DNA of 54,097 nucleotides. Origin: CALBPI01 sp045110335. Lineage in GTDB: Bacteria > Pseudomonadota > Gammaproteobacteria > Steroidobacterales > Woeseiaceae. Positions 49,980 through 54,097 of the stretch are shown in pieces. How positions within the stretch are numbered: position 1 is the first letter of the stretch; every line of letters starts with the position of its first letter. The position numbers and the translations under genes are program-made. Location: the NCBI GenBank assembly GCA_045110335.1, contig JBGCGB010000040.1, forward strand, positions 1 to 54,097, given 5' to 3'. The notes under the pieces are model-generated. The model was not told the DNA's origin, ran no database searches, and saw nothing but the letters and a program-made list of their open reading frames with translations.

Positions 49980-51067
49980 AAACGCTCCTCCGCCAAAACG
50001 TCATATAAGGCCGAATGCCTTTGCACCATGGTATCTACCGAGAAGTCTCTCGCAACTCTTTTCGCCGCATTATCACCAAACGTTCGGCGTAACTCGTCGT
50101 CCGACAATAGCCGTCCAATCGCCGCCGCCAAAGCCACTTCATCGCCCGTGCGTACCAAAAAACCACTATGTTCATGCGCAATAGCCTCGCGCACTCCGCC
50201 AGCCGCGAATGCCACCACCGGAATGCCTGCCGCTGCCGCTTGCAGCAAACTTACGCCCAAGCCCTCGGTTAATGCCGGATGCACCACCAACGAGATTGCC
50301 GGCAATAAGTCCGGCAGATCATCGCGAAATCCCGCGAAGATCACGCAGTCGTCGAGACCCCGTGCGATGACTTCATCCTTGAGCGTCTCCTCGAGCGGGC
50401 CCTTACCCAAGAAGACCACTCGTAAGCCCGGGAATTTTTTAAGTAACCCACCAAGCACCATCAACAAATAACGATGCCCTTTGCGCTCAATCAGCTGCGC
50501 GATGACAGCGATCACCGGGCCCTGTGCCGGTTCGCCCAGCAAACGCGCTTCGGCACCCTCAGAATCCAGTGCCTGAAATGGCGTGACATCGACAGCACTG
50601 CGAATGGTCAACAGCGTCTCATCATCGACGCCGCAATCTTGCAATACACCGCGAATAGCGTCACTGATACAGATCACGCGCACATAGCGATTACGCATCA
50701 ACCAGACCAGCGGACGCGACGGCGGGTTATCGACGCGCCGCGATACAATCGTCGTGACCCGCGCCAGCGCGCCAGCAATGGGGCCCAGCCAATCAGCACC
50801 GCGCCGGCTGTGCACATGCAATAGATCAACCCGATCGCGACGCAGCCAACGTACCAGACGAATAATAAAGGCAAGATCGTGTTCGCCGCTGAATTTGATC
50901 GGCACCACTGGCTGCTCCTCAGCGAGCGCCCAATCATGCAGCGCGCTGCCCGGCGGCGTGAGCAATACGTGCTCATGCTCGTCCGATTGCAAACCCTGCA
51001 ACAAGTAACGAACCTGCTCGGCTCCGCCGTACAAATGCCGGCCCAATTCGAGATGCGCGATTTTCAT
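49976..51067 (-). CDS. Glycosyltransferase family 4
   Basis: A 363-residue GT-B enzyme. The N-domain has ELGRHLYGGAEQV and LLHVHSRRGADWL; the C-domain carries VIAQLIERKGHRYLL, VVFLGKGPLEE and the nucleotide-sugar motif HPALTEGLGVSLLQAAAAG (E-x7-E). It has no membrane segment and no adjacent polysaccharide or LPS genes, so acceptor and sugar are unknown. It diverges from mutS and is translationally coupled to pncC. Confidence 0.88.
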   Translation of the reverse strand: MKIAHLELGRHLYGGAEQVRYLLQGLQSDEHEHVLLTPPGSALHDWALAEEQPVVPIKFSGEHDLAFIIRLVRWLRRDRVDLLHVHSRRGADWLGPIAGALARVTTIVSRRVDNPPSRPLVWLMRNRYVRVICISDAIRGVLQDCGVDDETLLTIRSAVDVTPFQALDSEGAEARLLGEPAQGPVIAVIAQLIERKGHRYLLMVLGGLLKKFPGLRVVFLGKGPLEETLKDEVIARGLDDCVIFAGFRDDLPDLLPAISLVVHPALTEGLGVSLLQAAAAGIPVVAFAAGGVREAIAHEHSGFLVRTGDEVALAAAIGRLLSDDELRRTFGDNAAKRVARDFSVDTMVQRHSALYDVLAEERL

Positions 51068-51147
51068 TGCAAACAGTTTGTCACGTTCGACTTAAGCTGC
51101 CTATCCCGATAGCATGAACGGCTGAATCGAAAGCCTGACTGATCGCT

Positions 51148-53739
51148 ATGAGTAATCACGCCAACCACACGCCAATGATGCAGCAATACCTGCGCATCAA
51201 GGCCGATCATCCGGACACGTTGCTGTTCTACCGTATGGGCGATTTCTACGAGTTGTTTTTTAACGATGCCAAGCGTGCCGCCGCGCTCGTTGACATTACG
51301 CTCACGCAGCGTGGCAAATCGAATGGTGAGCCGATCCCGATGGCCGGCGTGCCCTATCATGCCGCCGACGGCTATCTCGCCAAGCTCGTCAAACTGGGCG
51401 AATCCGTGGCCATCTGTGAACAAGTCGGCGACCCCGCCACCAGCAAAGGCCCGGTCGAGCGGAAAGTCATGCGCATCGTCACGCCCGGTACGCTCACTGA
51501 CGAGTCGTTGCTCGACGCCCGCAGCGAGAGTTTCGTCGCCGCCGTCGTTCGCGGTCGGGAACACATCGGCCTAGCCTGGCTGGATCTCGCGGGCGGGAAA
51601 TTTAATGTCACTACGATTCCGCCCGACGAAGAAACGCTGGCAGCGGAGATCGAGAAACTTCGCCCCGCAGAAATACTGTTCGACGAACAAGACGAACGTT
51701 TCTTCGCGCGTCTGCAAAGCCGTTGGCCGCGCCTGCAATGGCGGCCAACCGGCACCTGGCACTTTGATAAGAACACAGCCGAACAATTGCTGTGCGAGCA
51801 GTTTGGTACCAAAGACTTGCGCGGGTTTGATACCGAAACCCTGGATGCCTCAGTTGCCGCCGCTGGCGCGCTCATTCAATACGCGCGTGATACGCAACGC
51901 AATGCATTACCGCACATCCGCAGCATGGTGCGCCTGCGCCACGATGACACGGTACTGCTGGATGCGGCCACCCGTCGCAATCTGGAGCTCGAACATAGCC
52001 TGTCTGGCGACGATACGCTGACCTTGGCGGGCATCATGGATCATTGCGGCACGGCGATGGGCAGCCGACTTTTACGACGCTGGATGCAATCGCCTTTACG
52101 AGACAACGTTGCACTGCAAGCCCGGCTTGATGGTGTTCAGTCATTGGTCGATGCCGAAGAACGCCGCATGCTATCCAGCGAGTGTGGTGAGATCGGTGAC
52201 CTACAACGCATTTTGTCGCGTATCGCCTTGCGATCCGCCAGACCACGCGACCTTGCCCAGTTGGGTGCCGGTCTAACACGCGTCCCCACGTTGAAATCAC
52301 TCGCTGCCGCCTGTGGGTCGCCATTACTCGATACGCTGGTCAAACAACTGGGCGACCCCTCAGCGCAAGCGAATCTTCTTGCGCGTGCCGTGATCGACAA
52401 CCCACCGGTGCTGATCCGTGATGGCGGCGTGATTCGCGAAGGCTACGACGAGAAACTCGATGAGCTGCGCGGCTTGCGCGACAACGCCAATCAGTTCCTG
52501 ACTGACCTCGAACAACGCGAACGCGAAACCACCGGCATTGCGACACTCAAGGTTGGTTACAACCGGGTGCATGGCTACTTCATCGAGATCAGTAAAGGCC
52601 AAAGCGAAAAAGCACCGGAACACTACACCCGCCGACAAACCTTGAAAGGTGCAGAGCGCTACATCACAAGTGAGCTGAAGCAGTTCGAAGACAAGATCCT
52701 GAGTGCCAGTGAGAAGGCGCTGGCACGGGAAAAGGCACTCTATGAATCACTGATAGAAATGCTTAACGACGATTTGCTTGCATTGCAGGACACGGTCGAG
52801 GCGATCGCCACGCTGGACGTCGTAACTACACTCGCTGAACGCGCAAGCAGTCTTTCACTAACACGACCGATCCTGACCGAGACGCCGTGCGTTGACATCA
52901 AGGCCGGACGACATCCGGTTGTTGAGCACGTCCTCGATACCGACTTCATCGCCAACGATGTGGTGTTGAATGCCGAGCGACGTTTGCTCGTCATTACGGG
53001 ACCAAACATGGGCGGTAAATCTACTTATATGCGTCAGACAGCGCTGCTCACCGTACTCGCCAGAATGGGCAGCTTTGTACCCGCAGCGGCAATGACCATC
53101 GGTCCGATTGATCGTATTTTTACACGCATTGGCGCAAGCGACGATCTCGCCGGTGGCCGCTCCACGTTCATGGTGGAAATGACCGAAACGGCAAACATTC
53201 TGAACAACGCAACCGCGCACAGTCTCGTTTTGATGGATGAAATTGGTCGCGGCACCAGCACTTTCGACGGCCTGTCGCTAGCGTGGGCGGCTGCGCATTA
53301 CATCGGTGAGCAGTGCCAGGCTTTCACTTTATTCGCCACGCACTATTTCGAGCTGACCGCTTTGCCGAGCGAAATCCCGCACTGTGCGAACGTGCATTTG
53401 GATGCCACCGAACATGGCCAACAGTTGGTCTTTTTACACAGCGTGAAAGCGGGACCGGCGAACAAGAGCTACGGCTTGCAGGTAGCCGCACTAGCCGGTG
53501 TACCGGCGACCGTGATTCGACGCGCTCGACGTTACCTCACTGCACTGGAGACACAACGTGACCAGGGCGACACCGGCGGCCAGGTAACACTGGATTTTTC
53601 CGCCGAAGAACCCGAAGGCTTGAGCCCCGAACAGCAATCCGTGTTAGACGCGGTCGCCGCTATCGATTGCGATAACATGACACCTCGAGAGGCGCTGGAC
53701 ACACTGTATGCGCTGAAAGGTATCTCGACAAAACGTTAG
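51148..53739 (+). CDS. mutS: DNA mismatch repair protein MutS
   Basis: An 863-residue ATPase that detects mismatches. The N-terminal mismatch clamp has YRMGDFYELF (Phe-x-Glu mismatch contact), followed by connector, core and clamp domains, then the ATPase with TGPNMGGKSTYMRQ (Walker A, about residue 617), MVEMTETANIL, LMDEIGRGTST (Walker B) and LFATHYFEL. A helical C-terminal tail follows. The ribosome site before the ATG is weak. Length is normal. Confidence 0.98.
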   Translation: MSNHANHTPMMQQYLRIKADHPDTLLFYRMGDFYELFFNDAKRAAALVDITLTQRGKSNGEPIPMAGVPYHAADGYLAKLVKLGESVAICEQVGDPATSKGPVERKVMRIVTPGTLTDESLLDARSESFVAAVVRGREHIGLAWLDLAGGKFNVTTIPPDEETLAAEIEKLRPAEILFDEQDERFFARLQSRWPRLQWRPTGTWHFDKNTAEQLLCEQFGTKDLRGFDTETLDASVAAAGALIQYARDTQRNALPHIRSMVRLRHDDTVLLDAATRRNLELEHSLSGDDTLTLAGIMDHCGTAMGSRLLRRWMQSPLRDNVALQARLDGVQSLVDAEERRMLSSECGEIGDLQRILSRIALRSARPRDLAQLGAGLTRVPTLKSLAAACGSPLLDTLVKQLGDPSAQANLLARAVIDNPPVLIRDGGVIREGYDEKLDELRGLRDNANQFLTDLEQRERETTGIATLKVGYNRVHGYFIEISKGQSEKAPEHYTRRQTLKGAERYITSELKQFEDKILSASEKALAREKALYESLIEMLNDDLLALQDTVEAIATLDVVTTLAERASSLSLTRPILTETPCVDIKAGRHPVVEHVLDTDFIANDVVLNAERRLLVITGPNMGGKSTYMRQTALLTVLARMGSFVPAAAMTIGPIDRIFTRIGASDDLAGGRSTFMVEMTETANILNNATAHSLVLMDEIGRGTSTFDGLSLAWAAAHYIGEQCQAFTLFATHYFELTALPSEIPHCANVHLDATEHGQQLVFLHSVKAGPANKSYGLQVAALAGVPATVIRRARRYLTALETQRDQGDTGGQVTLDFSAEEPEGLSPEQQSVLDAVAAIDCDNMTPREALDTLYALKGISTKR

Positions 53740-53798
53740 TAGGCCGTCTGTCTAAGGTCACGGTAAACAGCCTCCTTATTACCCAATAAATGCGTTAA

Positions 53799-53818
53799 CG
53801 CTATCGAAGAAAATAGCG
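53799..53818. repeat. Small inverted repeat between mutS and the cupin gene
   Basis: CGCTAT / ATAGCG (53799-53804 and 53813-53818) with an 8-nt AT-rich loop lies in the 100-bp gap between convergent genes. It could be a weak bidirectional stop, but no clean T-run follows. Confidence 0.3.
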
Positions 53819-53839
53819 CTATCGACCGGCGAGTGGAGA

Positions 53840-54097
53840 CTAGATCCAAACATCATTGGTCGCCGTTAAGTCCCCCGCTGCATCGCCGGTATTCACGACA
53901 CCGCGAGGCTCAATCAACATGGCATGTACCTCATGCTCGGCACAGGGCTTGTGTTCAACACCTTTTGGTACGACATACATCTCGCCTTCACGAATCGTTA
54001 CCGGGCCATCACGAAGATCGATCCTAAGCTCGCCGGAAAGGACCAGGAACGTCTCGTCAGTATCTGGGTGTTCGTGCCAAACAAAATCGCCTTGCAA
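53840..54097 (-). CDS. Cupin domain protein (5' partial at window end)
   Basis: At least 85 residues of a small cupin barrel are visible; the frame remains open at the window edge, so the start lies beyond it. The metal-binding motif 1 is seen as WHEHPDTDETFLVLSGE (HxH and Glu) and motif 2 as VPKGVEHKP, with the tail IEPRGVVNTG common to small cupins of this type. Function cannot be assigned beyond a metal-binding beta-barrel, possibly an isomerase or sensor. Confidence 0.8.
   Translation of the reverse strand: MQGDFVWHEHPDTDETFLVLSGELRIDLRDGPVTIREGEMYVVPKGVEHKPCAEHEVHAMLIEPRGVVNTGDAAGDLTATNDVWI

Noticed and set aside
1..54097. CRISPR arrays, insertion sequences, prophage or toxin-antitoxin systems
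   Set aside because: No regularly spaced short repeats, transposase, integrase, capsid or typical small paired toxin genes were found.

Overview
The window reads as a chromosomal segment of a free-living, probably marine or sediment, heterotrophic gammaproteobacterium (basis: inference from gene order and families). The strongest evidence is the block mutS / pncC / recA / recX / alaS / csrA / tRNA-Ser / tRNA-Arg at 43986-53739, which is gammaproteobacterial core synteny. The rdgC gene, the mrcB plus TPR-lipoprotein pair and a TPP-riboswitch-controlled TonB-dependent receptor agree with this. Base composition is fairly even (mid-50s percent GC by eye). I see no integrase, transposase, phage gene or CRISPR array, so this is a metabolically rich but not visibly mobile region. 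Genus cannot be called from the sequence alone.

Layout. 1-2562: the 3' part of a gene fusing a class II photolyase FAD domain to a renalase-like oxidoreductase, its DUF2256-DUF3253 partner, and a convergent HiPIP gene. 2621-9677: a histidine phosphatase and a large M16 lipoprotein peptidase on the minus strand, diverging from an NTF2-like protein, a lipoprotein amidohydrolase and a GloB-type hydrolase; the divergent promoter region carries nested inverted repeats. 9660-13522: a thiamine uptake operon (TPP riboswitch, TonB receptor, single-domain YkoF protein, PnuT-type transporter, small-molecule kinase). 13562-23357: a NicO-type metal transporter, a beta-hydroxyacid dehydrogenase, a DUF885 lipoprotein peptidase, an M24 peptidase, an ATP-grasp enzyme, rdgC, PBP1b with a candidate LpoP-like activator, and an AlkA-type glycosylase. 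23385-27324: an NCS1 permease, a hydantoinase A-type protein and a DUF917 protein with ATGA overlaps. 27431-37945: exported KatG, guanine deaminase, a variant 5'-nucleotidase lipoprotein, arginase, a CoA-transferase/racemase and a molybdenum hydroxylase pair. 38106-43650: a complete trans-4-hydroxy-L-proline catabolic cluster with a divergent PAS-AraC regulator. 43652-53739: the tRNA/csrA/alaS/recX/recA/pncC/mutS block, with a 115-bp duplicated tail behind tRNA-Arg. 53840-54097: a truncated cupin gene.

How it works together (inference): the window describes a scavenger of proteinaceous and nucleic-acid nitrogen. It has secreted peptidases (M16, M24, DUF885), hydroxyproline degradation (a collagen breakdown product), arginase, guanine deaminase, a surface nucleotidase and hydantoin-type chemistry, and it imports thiamine under riboswitch control. 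Items most worth a second look are the photolyase-oxidoreductase fusion, the tRNA-Arg-linked tandem duplication with its string of hairpins, the nested inverted repeat at 6582-6653, the metal-ligand substitutions in the 5'-nucleotidase, and the HyuA-DUF917-NCS1 cassette that lacks a HyuB.
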